40,846 nucleotides of DNA, from the NCBI GenBank assembly GCA_902826335.1, contig CADEEL010000005.1:23542-64387 (forward strand). The letters run 5' to 3'. Every line of letters starts with the position of its first letter. Within the stretch, counting starts at the first letter, position 1. Shown here one piece after another: positions 1 to 8,046 of this stretch. The translations under genes were made by a program, and so were the position numbers. This DNA is from an uncultured Alphaproteobacteria bacterium. Lineage in GTDB: Bacteria; Pseudomonadota; Alphaproteobacteria; Caulobacterales; Aquidulcibacteraceae. A model generated the notes under the pieces. That model was not told where the DNA came from, did not search any database, and was given only the letters and a program-made list of their open reading frames with translations.

Positions 1-234
1 GGGCGGGTCCGGCCGGGGATTTCGCCAGAGGCGCCGTTCGCCATTGCGCTCGCCCTCATTTCGGGTTGTCCTAGGCCTCACGGCTCTCGCGAGAAGCGCG
101 TTAACCGTTCCGTCCGAACGCCGCCCCAATCGGGCGCCTGGACGCCCTCATCCGGCGTCATAAGGCCCCGATCGGCGGCTAGACCAATCGCCACGACGCG
201 CAGTGCGCGCGCCGCGCCAGGAGAGTTTCCGCCG

Positions 235-1614
235 ATGCGCAAACCCAGAACCCGGGCGAAACCGAAGCCGGCCCCGGCCGGCTCGGCGGGCGGGTTCGAG
301 CTGCTGCTCGGCTGGCGCGACGAGGACAAGAAAGAGCCGATCGGCTTTGGCGCGCCGCGCGCGGCGAGCGAACCGGCGATGGACGCCGCGCCCCTTCTCT
401 ATGGCGAGGATCGCCACCTTTTGACCATTGCGCCCACCGGCGCGGGCAAGGGCCGGTCGGTCATCATCCCGAACCTCCTGCGCTTCGAAGGCTCGGTGAT
501 CGTCATCGATCCGAAGGGCGAAACCTGGCACGTCACCAACCGCCGCCGGCGCGAAATGGGCCAGGAAGTGCGCCTCCTCGACCCATTCGGGGCCGTATCG
601 CGCCGCACCGACAGCCTCAATCCGTTCGACCTCTTCGAGCGGCCCGGCGCGCTGCTCGATGCGGACGCGGAAATGCTCGCTTCGCTGCTGGCGGGCGACG
701 CCGGCTTTCACAAGGAGCCGTTCTGGGACAATTGGGGCCGGTCCCTCATGAGCGGCGTCATCGCCGCCGTGGCGGAAACCGGCGGCGTGGGCGAGCGCCA
801 TTTCGGCAAGGTGCGCGAAATCCTGATGAGCGAGGACGCGGTCTATAATCTCGCGGCGCTGCTGGAATCCAATGAAGGGCTCAATCGCCTGTCCAAGCAG
901 AATATCTCAAGCTTTCTGCCGATCACGGAGCAAACCCGCTCGGGCATCCTTTCGACCACGCAGAGCTATTTGAAAGTGGTCAATTCGGATTCGGCGCTGC
1001 GCTCGCTGACGCGCTCGACCATCGATCTCGACGCGGTGCGGCGCGGCGACCCGATGACGATCTACATCGTCATTCCGCCCGATAAGCTCGAAAGCCACGG
1101 CGCACTGCTGCGCCTGTGGGTCGGCGCGCTGATGCTGACGGTGATGGGCCGGCGCCGGCGCCCGAAGCGCTCGACGCTTTTCCTGCTCGATGAGTGCGCG
1201 CAATTGGGCGAGTTCGGCCCGTTGCGCCAGAGCATGACCTTGCTACGCGGCTATGGCCTGCAAGTCTGGCCCTTCTTTCAGGACCTCTCGCAGTTGCAGC
1301 GGCTCTACCCGAAGGATTGGCGCACGATTTTCAACAATGCGGGCGTCTTTCAATTGTTCGGCGTGGCCAATCATTTGATGGCCAAGGAAAGCGCCGAGCT
1401 CATCGGCGATCTCGACGCCGATAAGCTGCGCAACATGGCCAAGGATCGCCAGGTGATCGCCGCGACATCGGACAAGGCGATCAGCGCGCGCCTGCCCGAT
1501 TATCTCACCGATCCCGCCTTCGCCGGCTTGTGGGACGCAAACCCCATGTTCGATGCCGAGAATCCGACCAAGAAGCCCGGCCCGCGCGGCCGCAAGGGCG
1601 GGCCGGCGCGGTAG
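235..1614 (+). CDS. Solitary TraG/VirD4-type coupling ATPase (type IV secretory DNA transfer family)
   Basis: Coupling ATPases of the VirD4/TraG family hand DNA or protein substrates to a type IV secretion channel. A Walker A motif (APTGAGKGRS, residues 66-75) and a Walker B segment (LFLLDECAQLG, around residues 312-322) frame a complete ATPase core of 459 residues. Family members are usually 550-700 residues with two N-terminal membrane helices. Here the N-terminus is basic and proline-rich with no membrane segment, so the protein should be soluble. The ATG is supported by GGAGAG nine bases upstream; the same frame stays open to the left window edge but that stretch does not look like protein. 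No relaxase, VirB gene or oriT is seen nearby, so its partner is unknown. Confidence 0.88.
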   Translation: MRKPRTRAKPKPAPAGSAGGFELLLGWRDEDKKEPIGFGAPRAASEPAMDAAPLLYGEDRHLLTIAPTGAGKGRSVIIPNLLRFEGSVIVIDPKGETWHVTNRRRREMGQEVRLLDPFGAVSRRTDSLNPFDLFERPGALLDADAEMLASLLAGDAGFHKEPFWDNWGRSLMSGVIAAVAETGGVGERHFGKVREILMSEDAVYNLAALLESNEGLNRLSKQNISSFLPITEQTRSGILSTTQSYLKVVNSDSALRSLTRSTIDLDAVRRGDPMTIYIVIPPDKLESHGALLRLWVGALMLTVMGRRRRPKRSTLFLLDECAQLGEFGPLRQSMTLLRGYGLQVWPFFQDLSQLQRLYPKDWRTIFNNAGVFQLFGVANHLMAKESAELIGDLDADKLRNMAKDRQVIAATSDKAISARLPDYLTDPAFAGLWDANPMFDAENPTKKPGPRGRKGGPAR

Positions 1615-1681
1615 GGCGCGCGCTATTGGCCGCGACGCGAGAGGTCGAGGCCGGTGCGAGACGCCATAACGAGCAATCAAC

Positions 1682-1728
1682 TCGTCATTCCGGGTTCGTC
1701 GCGTGCCGCGACGAACCCGGAATGACGA
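1682..1728. repeat. Perfect palindrome, 22-bp arms, 3-nt loop
   Basis: The arms at 1682-1703 and 1707-1728 are exact reverse complements around the loop TGC. The element lies between the convergent traG-like and metallo-beta-lactamase genes. No T-run follows on either strand, so it is not a canonical Rho-independent terminator, though the hairpin could still stop or protect transcripts. The core CATTCCGGGTTCGTCGCG resembles short palindromes scattered in many alphaproteobacterial genomes. Confidence 0.85.
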
Positions 1729-1736
1729 CGCGAATG

Positions 1737-2663
1737 TCATCGCGCCTGCTGGCGTGCAAGCTCAATTTCAAACGCGCCTGCGAGGCGCTCATTGAAGCGC
1801 CCAAGCGCAGCGGCATCCACAAACGCGTTCGCCTCGCCCGCGCTCTGACGCGCGCGCAGCGCTTCCATGCCGATGAACTCGGGATGGTTGGCGAGGAACA
1901 CGTCCGCCTGTATCGCCCGAACACGTTCAAACGTGCGGCGAAAATCCGCGACCATACCGGGATAAGATTCGGGAACGAGCGTCTGACCCGCGACGGTGGC
2001 GCTGCAATGCAGGAACACGGTGCGCTCCACGCCGTCTCCGCCGCGCGCGGGCCAGGACCAAGACGTGCAGCCGGGCGTGTGGCCGGGCGTGAGATGCGCG
2101 GTGAGCGTGGCGCCGCCGAGCGTGACCGCTTCACCATCGCCGATCACGCGATCAACGCGAACCGGCGGAGAAGCGATCGCGCCCGCGGGCCCGTAGGGAA
2201 AGCGCCCGCTCTCCAGCGCGGCGCGATCGGCCGCGCTGGCGATCACTTCCGCGCCGCTGAGGCGCTGGAGCCGCGCGAGGCCGCCCGAATGATCGAAGTG
2301 CGCGTGCGTGTTCAGCAGAATGCGCACATCGCGCATCGCAAAGCCAAGCGCCGCGACGTTCGCCGCAATAACGGGCGCGGCCTGTGCGGGGCCGCCATCG
2401 ATGAGGATGTGCCCCCGCGCCGTGGTGATGAGATAGGCGCCGATGCCGCGCGTGCCCACGAAGTGCGTATTCCCAATCACGGTGAACGGCGCGAAGGGTG
2501 CGGCCCAATGCGCGACATCGCCCGGCAGCGGCGCGGCCTCCGCCGCCGCCATCGCCGCTTCGCTGGCCAAAGGGGGCGTCGGCGCCGGCTCAGTCACCGC
2601 CGCTTGCGGCGCGGCGCACGCGGCGAGCATCAGCACGGCGGAGAGGATCACGGGCGTGTTCAT
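1737..2663 (-). CDS. Subclass B3-like metallo-beta-lactamase, lipoprotein
   Basis: This is a zinc hydrolase of the metallo-beta-lactamase fold, resembling B3 enzymes such as CAU-1 of Caulobacter. Visible ligands are H120, H122, D124 and H125 (HAHFDH), H195 (TPGHTPG) and H260 (ANHPEF), the full B3 set, with the CSATVAG stretch typical of B3 near residues 220-226. The N-terminus MNTPVILSAVLMLAAC has a lipobox (LAAC, Cys16), so the enzyme is probably membrane-anchored on the periplasmic side. I chose the ATG that begins the signal peptide; another ATG lies four codons upstream. It follows the TonB receptor gene by about 55 bases and is probably cotranscribed. Beta-lactam hydrolysis is inference; related family members act on other cyclic amides or lactones. 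Confidence 0.86.
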   Translation of the reverse strand: MNTPVILSAVLMLAACAAPQAAVTEPAPTPPLASEAAMAAAEAAPLPGDVAHWAAPFAPFTVIGNTHFVGTRGIGAYLITTARGHILIDGGPAQAAPVIAANVAALGFAMRDVRILLNTHAHFDHSGGLARLQRLSGAEVIASAADRAALESGRFPYGPAGAIASPPVRVDRVIGDGEAVTLGGATLTAHLTPGHTPGCTSWSWPARGGDGVERTVFLHCSATVAGQTLVPESYPGMVADFRRTFERVRAIQADVFLANHPEFIGMEALRARQSAGEANAFVDAAALGRFNERLAGAFEIELARQQAR

Positions 2664-2717
2664 GCGCACCTGCATAAGCGTGCACTGCGCGCCTGCAAAG
2701 GGCGCGGGCGGGCCCGC

Positions 2718-4805
2718 TTAAAGCGTCCCGCTCACGGTGATCCCGAAGAAGGAGCCGAAGCGCCGCTCACGCAACTCGATGCGGTCGAACGGGGCGGTGC
2801 GATCCGGCGTGGCGAACTGACGCTCGCGCCGGAACGGGCTATCGAGCACGGCGTTGGCGAACGCCCGCACTTTGATTCCGGGAATGGCGGTCGTCTCCAC
2901 CCAGACGTCAAGCCAGGGACCCTCAACGTAGTATTCAACTTCGTTGAGCCGATAGGTCGCAAATTCACTCTCTCGATAATAGGAGACGCCCCAGGCAAGG
3001 CGCCGCTCGGGAATATCCTGCCGAAAATCGATATCCACCGTAGATTCGCGAAAGCCCGAAATCGTGCGCGGCTGATGCGTCGTCGGATCGGTGACTTCCG
3101 CTTCCTGCACCGTGGCGTCCAAGGTGAGACGCGCGCCCGGCAGCAAGCGATCAAGCGGCACGGTGGCTGTCGCCTGCAAGCCATGCACCCAGCCATCGCC
3201 GATATTGCCGGGCGCGTCGAATTGCATGCCGGGCGGGCCGACCGGCACCACGTCCGACGCGTCGCTCAACAGCCAGTTGAAGGCGCGCAACATGAGCGCG
3301 CCATCCGTCCCGAAGCGGAGATCGGCCGCGACCTCCATGTGCCAGGACGTTTCCGGCCTCAAATTTGGATTGCCGCCCGCGACCCGGTCATCGGCCAATT
3401 CCGCCGCCGAAACGAAATCGTTGAAATCGAGCTGATCGACATCGCGCCACACCCGCGCGCGGATCTGGTTGCGCGCGCCGATCTGATGCGTGAGCTGCAG
3501 CGACGGCTTGATGAAGCTGAACGTGGTCTCCAGATTCGTATCGCCGGTCTGATTGAGCGTCGAGGTTTCGCCCGCGAGCGTGGCCTCCAGCGTCCAGCGT
3601 TGCGGCGCGCGCCACACGAAGGTGGCGAAGGCTTCCGCGCGGGTCTCCTCTACAAGCACGTTCGCCGAAGGAATCGGAATGGGAACCGGCCCCGTTCCCG
3701 TATCGCGCGTCAGCGCGAGATTGGCGTCGAGTGAATTGAGCGCGATTTCGCCGCCGATATCCATGCGGTGCGCGGGCGACAGCGGCCACGAGAGCGTCGC
3801 GCGCCCGATCGTCTCGGCGATCTCATTGCGCCGGCTTTGCGCGACCGTGGAGACGAATGCGCCGCTCGCATCCCGTGAAGTCGTGGCCTCGTCATTGGCG
3901 TATTGGCGCCGTGTCGCCAAGCCGATGAGCGCGAGGTCAGCCCCGCCAAGGCTGCGTTCGAAATTGAAACCAAGTTCTTCCGATTGCTGGCGCTCATCGA
4001 TCGCGAGGGAGAAATCGTCCGCGCGCGCGCCCAGCGCATCGAAGCCGATGGAATCGAGCGTGGTGCGGAAGTTCCAACGATTCACCTGGCCATTGACGGT
4101 GAGATCGCCGCCGAGCACGGGCGTGCGCGCCTCGCCGTTCACCTCGCCTTCGCGAAACGTGCGGGGCGTCTCATCGAGGCGCGTGCCGAGCAGCCCGCCG
4201 ACGCCATTGGTGATGAGGCGATCGCCGGAGAGCGGGCGATATTCGTAATAACGCGAGGCGCCGACCGTGTATTCGAAATCGCCATTGCGGCCCGACCAGC
4301 TCGCCTCCCCGCGCGGCGAAACACGGCCCCGCTCGGTATCGGATTCAAGCGTCGCCTCCCACACGCCGGAACCGGCCGAGGGCACGCGCACCACATTGAC
4401 GAGCACGGACTGGCCCGCCGCATCCGAGGTCGAACCCGCATCGCGGATGAGTTCAATGCGCGCGACCTGAGCGGCGGGGATGCGCGCGAGGATGCTTGAG
4501 AGGTCCTGGCTTTTGGTGCTGGGCCGGCGCCCGTCGATCAGCACATTGCCGGCCGCGCCGGAAAAGCCGCGCCGATCCTCGCCCTCATTCAAGGTGAAGC
4601 CCGGCACGCGGGCGACCATGTCCCCGGCGTTCTGCGGCGCGAAGCGCGCGAAGAAACTCGGCGGATAATTGACGCGCCCGCCGATCTCGGTGGGACCACT
4701 CCCGCCGGGCGGCGTGCTCGCTTCATCCGGCGGCGGCGGATTACCCGCCTGCTGCGCGTGAGCGACGCTCCCGAAGGCGAGCGCCGCCGCAATGGCCCAT
4801 TTCAT
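2718..4805 (-). CDS. TonB-dependent outer-membrane receptor
   Basis: The product is a 695-residue outer-membrane receptor for energy-dependent uptake. It has a Sec signal (MKWAIAAALAFGSVAHAQ), a proline-rich spacer, then a plug domain with the FAPQNAGDMVARVPGF and NVLIDGRRPSTKSQDL segments and IELIRDAGS at its end. About 550 residues of alternating beta-strand-like sequence follow, ending in FFGITVSGTL as expected of a barrel. No TonB box is obvious. I took the ATG at 4805, with GGGGA eight bases upstream; an in-frame GTG lies five codons earlier. The metallo-beta-lactamase gene is directly downstream, so substrate uptake and hydrolysis may be linked. The substrate is unknown. Confidence 0.87.
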   Translation of the reverse strand: MKWAIAAALAFGSVAHAQQAGNPPPPDEASTPPGGSGPTEIGGRVNYPPSFFARFAPQNAGDMVARVPGFTLNEGEDRRGFSGAAGNVLIDGRRPSTKSQDLSSILARIPAAQVARIELIRDAGSTSDAAGQSVLVNVVRVPSAGSGVWEATLESDTERGRVSPRGEASWSGRNGDFEYTVGASRYYEYRPLSGDRLITNGVGGLLGTRLDETPRTFREGEVNGEARTPVLGGDLTVNGQVNRWNFRTTLDSIGFDALGARADDFSLAIDERQQSEELGFNFERSLGGADLALIGLATRRQYANDEATTSRDASGAFVSTVAQSRRNEIAETIGRATLSWPLSPAHRMDIGGEIALNSLDANLALTRDTGTGPVPIPIPSANVLVEETRAEAFATFVWRAPQRWTLEATLAGETSTLNQTGDTNLETTFSFIKPSLQLTHQIGARNQIRARVWRDVDQLDFNDFVSAAELADDRVAGGNPNLRPETSWHMEVAADLRFGTDGALMLRAFNWLLSDASDVVPVGPPGMQFDAPGNIGDGWVHGLQATATVPLDRLLPGARLTLDATVQEAEVTDPTTHQPRTISGFRESTVDIDFRQDIPERRLAWGVSYYRESEFATYRLNEVEYYVEGPWLDVWVETTAIPGIKVRAFANAVLDSPFRRERQFATPDRTAPFDRIELRERRFGSFFGITVSGTL

Positions 4806-4937
4806 GACCCGTGTCCCCACCTTGTTTTAAAGGGCAAAAGCAGAGGCGGACATGGCGAAAATCGGGCGCGGGCGCGCCGCTCGTCGCAATCTGGTAGGGC
4901 CGTCAGGCGCGGGAGTTGTCTCGACCGCAAAATGAAA

Positions 4938-4963
4938 CGCCGCGAAGGTTGCCCTTCGCGGCG
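4938..4963 (-). terminator. Rho-independent terminator of the Lys/Ala-rich mini-gene
   Basis: An 11-bp perfect stem (4938-4948 with 4953-4963, CGCCGCGAAGG) closes a 4-nt loop. On the minus strand it is followed by TTTCATTTT. It starts about 25 bases after the mini-gene stop codon. The opposite strand also has a T-rich tail, so it may work both ways. Confidence 0.7.
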
Positions 4964-4988
4964 CTTCGTTTTCGTTGGAGCGCGAAGA

Positions 4989-5063
4989 CTATTTCTTCTT
5001 CTTCGCGGCTTTCTTTGCAGGCTTCGCGGCTTTCTTCGCGACCTTCTTTTTTGCAGCAGCCAT
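4989..5063 (-). CDS. 24-residue Lys/Ala-rich histone-H1-like mini-protein
   Basis: This minus-strand frame encodes 24 residues, of which 12 are Lys and 9 Ala, plus one Val and one Pro (start MAAAKKKVAKK, end KKAAKKKK). It resembles the tails of bacterial histone-H1-like and AlgP-type proteins, which bind DNA or RNA through charge alone. GGGGA lies nine bases before the chosen ATG; an ATG two codons upstream (5069) is too close to it. A promoter-like pair lies upstream and a strong terminator downstream, so it looks like a one-gene unit. A nucleic-acid-binding role is inference from composition. The DNA is repetitive (GCSAAG and AAG codons), so chance low complexity is the main alternative. 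Confidence 0.62.
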   Translation of the reverse strand: MAAAKKKVAKKAAKPAKKAAKKKK

Positions 5064-5098
5064 ACTCATAGCTCCCCAGAGTGGTGAGTGACGACTCA

Positions 5099-5127
5099 GC
5101 TATCTATCGAGACTCACATTTTGTCTA
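5099..5127 (-). promoter_or_regulatory. Candidate sigma-70-type promoter for the Lys/Ala-rich mini-gene
   Basis: Read on the minus strand, TAGACA (5127-5122) lies 17 bases before GATAGC (5104-5099). The -35 matches consensus at five of six positions; the -10 is weak. Transcription would begin near 5092, leaving a leader of about 30 bases that includes the GGGGA ribosome site. Confidence 0.35.
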
Positions 5128-5139
5128 CAGGAGTCGTGA

Positions 5140-6558
5140 TCACTGACCGCCGATTGTGAGGCCTGTGATGTAAAGCGACGGCTGCCCGACGCCGACCGGC
5201 ACGCTCTGCCCCGCCTTGCCGCACGTGCCCACGCCATCGTCGAGCTTCAGATCATCGCCCACCATCTTCACGCGCGTCAGCGCGGAGGGCCCATCGCCGA
5301 TCAAAGTCGCGCCCTTGATCGGCGCAACGATTCGCCCATCCTCGACGAGATAAGCTTCGGTGCATTGGAACACGAACTTGCCTGAGACGATGTCCACCTG
5401 CCCGCCGCCGAAATTGACGGCGTAGACGCCGCGCTTCAGCGCCGCGAGGATTTCGCCCGGCGCATGGGCGCCGGCGAGCATGAACGTGTTGGTCATGCGC
5501 GGCATCGGGCGATGTGCGTAGGATTCGCGCCGCCCATTGCCGGTGGGGGCCACACCCATCAGCCGCGCGTTCATGCGATCCTGAAGATAGCCCTTCAAGA
5601 CGCCGTTTTCGATCAGCACGGTGCGCCCCGTAGGCGTGCCTTCATCATCGATCGTCAGCGAACCGCGGCGTTGTTCGAACGTCCCGTCATCGACCACGGT
5701 GACGCCCTCCGACGCCACTTTTTCTCCTATTTTACCAGCAAAAGCCGATGTGCCCTTGCGATTGAAGTCGCCTTCGAGGCCATGGCCGACGGCTTCGTGC
5801 AGCAACACGCCCGGCCAGCCTGGCCCGAGCACGACATCCATCTCCCCCGACGGCGCGGGGATCGCATCGAGATTGACGAGGGCGATCCGCAGCGCCTCAT
5901 CGGTGAGCGCCTTCCAGCGATCGGGCGCGATAAACGCCTCATAGGGCTCGCGCCCGCCCGCGCCGGCCGAGCCGCTCTCGCGTCGCCCGTCACGCTCCAC
6001 CGTGACGCTCACATTCACGCGCACCAGCGGGCGCGCATCCTCGAAGCGCGCGCCATCGGGCCGCAGGATCGTCACGTGCCGGCGCGAGGCGGCGAGCGAA
6101 GCCGACACCTGCACCACGCGCGGATCCTTGGCGCGGGCGTACGCGTCAATCTCGGCGAGCAGCGCGGTCTTCTCCGTGAAGCCCGGCGCGGCGATGGGAT
6201 CGATATCGGCGTAGAGCTTGCGATTGGTGCGCGCGGGACCGGCGGCGAGATTGGCTTCGCGACCACGCTTGACGCTGGCCGCCGCGTCCGCCGCGCGCGC
6301 GATCGCGTCCGTTTCGAGCACGCTGGCATGGCCGAAGCCAGCACGCTCACCCGAAACGATTCGCAGGCCGAAGCCCTGCGCCGCGTCATAGCTTGCGGAT
6401 TTCAGGCGCCCATCGTCCCACAGGAAGGATTCCGAGCGGCTGTCCTCAACGAACAACTCCCCATCGTCCGCGCCGCGCGCGGCCTCAGCCAACAGGCGCT
6501 CGCCCGCCGCCCAATCGATCGGCGCGGCCTTTTCCGCGCTCGCCAATCCGTCCGCCAT
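5140..6558 (-). CDS. tldD: Metalloprotease TldD
   Basis: TldD works with TldE (PmbA) as a zinc protease that degrades unfolded peptides and, in some bacteria, matures ribosomal peptides such as microcin B17. The HEAVGH motif (H254, E255, H259) supplies the zinc and catalytic residues. A conserved Cys lies in GVGTCGKAGQ near residue 450, and the C-terminus ends GQPSLYITGLTIGGQ as in the family. The length of 472 is normal. The ATG at 6558 is preceded by GGGAG at five bases; an upstream extension gives unconvincing sequence. It is last in the DUF2093-M23-lipoprotein-tldD operon, 37 bases after the lipoprotein gene. No tldE is present in this window. Confidence 0.95.
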   Translation of the reverse strand: MADGLASAEKAAPIDWAAGERLLAEAARGADDGELFVEDSRSESFLWDDGRLKSASYDAAQGFGLRIVSGERAGFGHASVLETDAIARAADAAASVKRGREANLAAGPARTNRKLYADIDPIAAPGFTEKTALLAEIDAYARAKDPRVVQVSASLAASRRHVTILRPDGARFEDARPLVRVNVSVTVERDGRRESGSAGAGGREPYEAFIAPDRWKALTDEALRIALVNLDAIPAPSGEMDVVLGPGWPGVLLHEAVGHGLEGDFNRKGTSAFAGKIGEKVASEGVTVVDDGTFEQRRGSLTIDDEGTPTGRTVLIENGVLKGYLQDRMNARLMGVAPTGNGRRESYAHRPMPRMTNTFMLAGAHAPGEILAALKRGVYAVNFGGGQVDIVSGKFVFQCTEAYLVEDGRIVAPIKGATLIGDGPSALTRVKMVGDDLKLDDGVGTCGKAGQSVPVGVGQPSLYITGLTIGGQ

Positions 6559-6595
6559 GCTCGCTCCCGCCAAATTGTGGATATAGGCGCGCGCT

Positions 6596-7006
6596 TCAGC
6601 CCGCGCAGCCGCCCGAATATTCGCTCTCCCCGCCCGCGCCGGCGCGCGCCATGCCCGCATCGCCGGTGACGCGATTGATGGAGAAGCCCGCCTCGCCATC
6701 CTGGAACAGCACCACCTCGTCGGCGCGGATGCGCGCGATCTCGACATCGCGGCCGAGCGGAAAGATCGCCCAGGGCGCGACGCCTTCGGGCCCGTTCCAA
6801 GGCGTGACGATGGTCAGCTCGCTGACGCGCCAGCGGCGCGCGGCCCCATTGATCTCGAGAACCACATCCGCGCGGCTCTCCATCAGCAGCGGTCCCACCG
6901 TGAGCGTGTAATCGATGGTGCAGCGCAAATGGTCCCCGCGCGCGACGCCGGGCCGCGCGCATGAACTGAGCGCCAACGCCGCCGCCAACATCAAAAGCTT
7001 TTTCAC
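6596..7006 (-). CDS. Small predicted lipoprotein, unknown function
   Basis: The product has about 136 residues and begins with a lipoprotein signal (VKKLLMLAAALALSSC, lipobox LSSC). A mostly beta-type domain follows, containing GDHLRCTIDYTLTVGPLL and WNGPEGVAPWAIFPLG, and the protein ends in a Gly/Ser-rich Cys-containing tail. I do not recognise the family. The GTG start overlaps the M23 stop by 4 nt (GTGA), which argues for translational coupling. A frame continuing upstream through the M23 gene has no signal-peptide sense. Its place between an M23 envelope peptidase and tldD suggests an envelope role, which is inference. Confidence 0.72.
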   Translation of the reverse strand: MKKLLMLAAALALSSCARPGVARGDHLRCTIDYTLTVGPLLMESRADVVLEINGAARRWRVSELTIVTPWNGPEGVAPWAIFPLGRDVEIARIRADEVVLFQDGEAGFSINRVTGDAGMARAGAGGESEYSGGCAG

Positions 7007-8046
7007 TGCGCGGGCGCCGAGGCCAAGGTTTGCCGCGCCTGCGCCAGGGCCAGGATCGCCAGCGAAGGATCGAGGTTGCGGTCGCGCCACTTCATGCGCC
7101 AGCACAGATGCGCGCCGGTGGCGCGCCCACGCGCCCCCACCGCGCCGATGACCTGGCCCTGCGTGACGGCCTCGCCGACGCGCACGTCGAGCCGGCTCAT
7201 ATGCAGATACATCGAGATGAGGCCCTGGCCGTGATCGATCAGCACCAGCCCGCCTTCGAGGTAAAGATCGGGCTCGGCCAGAGAAACAATCCCGCCCGCC
7301 GGCGCGCGCACCGGCGTGCCGGCGGGCATGGCGATGTCGACGCCATAATGTGGCGAGCGCGGCTCTCCATTGAGCACACGCTGATTGCCCCAGGAGCCGG
7401 AGATGATCCCCTCCACCGGCCAGATGAATCCATCGAGCCAGCCGCGCGCCTCGGCGCGCGAGGAAAAACCGACATTCTTGAGTTGCCGCTCGCGCGCGAT
7501 GCGCGCCACGATGGCGGGATCGGAGGGCGACACCGTCTGCGGCGGCAAGCCGTTGACGCGCTGCACGGAGAATTCACGCGGCAGAATGGTGAAGCTCTGA
7601 CGCGCGACATCGCCGCCGGCGTGCGCCTCGACCACGCTCTCGCGCGGCGAATCCCGATCGAACCCGATCACGGCCCAGCCTTCGGCGTCCGCCGCGCCGC
7701 GCGCGCGCCCATCGACATGAATCTGCGCGCCCGGCAGCGTGCGGCACAGCGCCGTACCGCCTTGCGCGAACGCGCCGGCGCAGGTGAGCGTGAGTTCCCT
7801 CGGCGCCGGCGGCGCATTGAGCGGCGTGAGTTGGGGAGCCCGCACATTCGCCGTATTGCCCGCCGCCATGGGCGGGGCGACGCTTGGATCGAGGATAGGC
7901 GTGGGCGCCAGCGGCGGCGCGGGAAGATCGACCGGCGCGGTTTCTTGCGCGCGCGTCTCTTGCCGGGCCTCGGATTCCGGCGCTTGCGATTCAGCCGCCG
8001 CGCAGGCCGCGAGCCACAACGCGCCCGCGAGTGCGAGCGCCCTCAC
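7003..8046 (-). CDS. M23 (LytM) family peptidase, lipoprotein
   Basis: M23 proteins cut peptidoglycan cross-links or, when degenerate, activate amidases. The N-terminus (VRALALAGALWLAACAA) is a lipoprotein signal with lipobox LAAC. A Pro/Ala-rich region and a beta domain precede the C-terminal LytM domain. That domain shows HYGVDIAMPAGTPV (the HxxxD zinc motif), LIDHGQGLISMYLHM, and ATGAHLCWRMKWRD. The last segment normally reads HLH; here the second His is Cys (codon at 7102-7104). A Cys could still bind zinc, or the protein may be a non-catalytic LytM factor. The GTG start overlaps the DUF2093 stop by 4 nt and the stop overlaps the next GTG by 4 nt. Confidence 0.88.
   Translation of the reverse strand: MRALALAGALWLAACAAAESQAPESEARQETRAQETAPVDLPAPPLAPTPILDPSVAPPMAAGNTANVRAPQLTPLNAPPAPRELTLTCAGAFAQGGTALCRTLPGAQIHVDGRARGAADAEGWAVIGFDRDSPRESVVEAHAGGDVARQSFTILPREFSVQRVNGLPPQTVSPSDPAIVARIARERQLKNVGFSSRAEARGWLDGFIWPVEGIISGSWGNQRVLNGEPRSPHYGVDIAMPAGTPVRAPAGGIVSLAEPDLYLEGGLVLIDHGQGLISMYLHMSRLDVRVGEAVTQGQVIGAVGARGRATGAHLCWRMKWRDRNLDPSLAILALAQARQTLASAPAQ

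Noticed and set aside
1530-3734. Very long open frame on the plus strand across the metallo-beta-lactamase and receptor region
   Set aside because: It runs antisense to two well-supported genes; its product is Arg/Ala-rich with no family features, as expected from GC-rich codon bias on the opposite strand.
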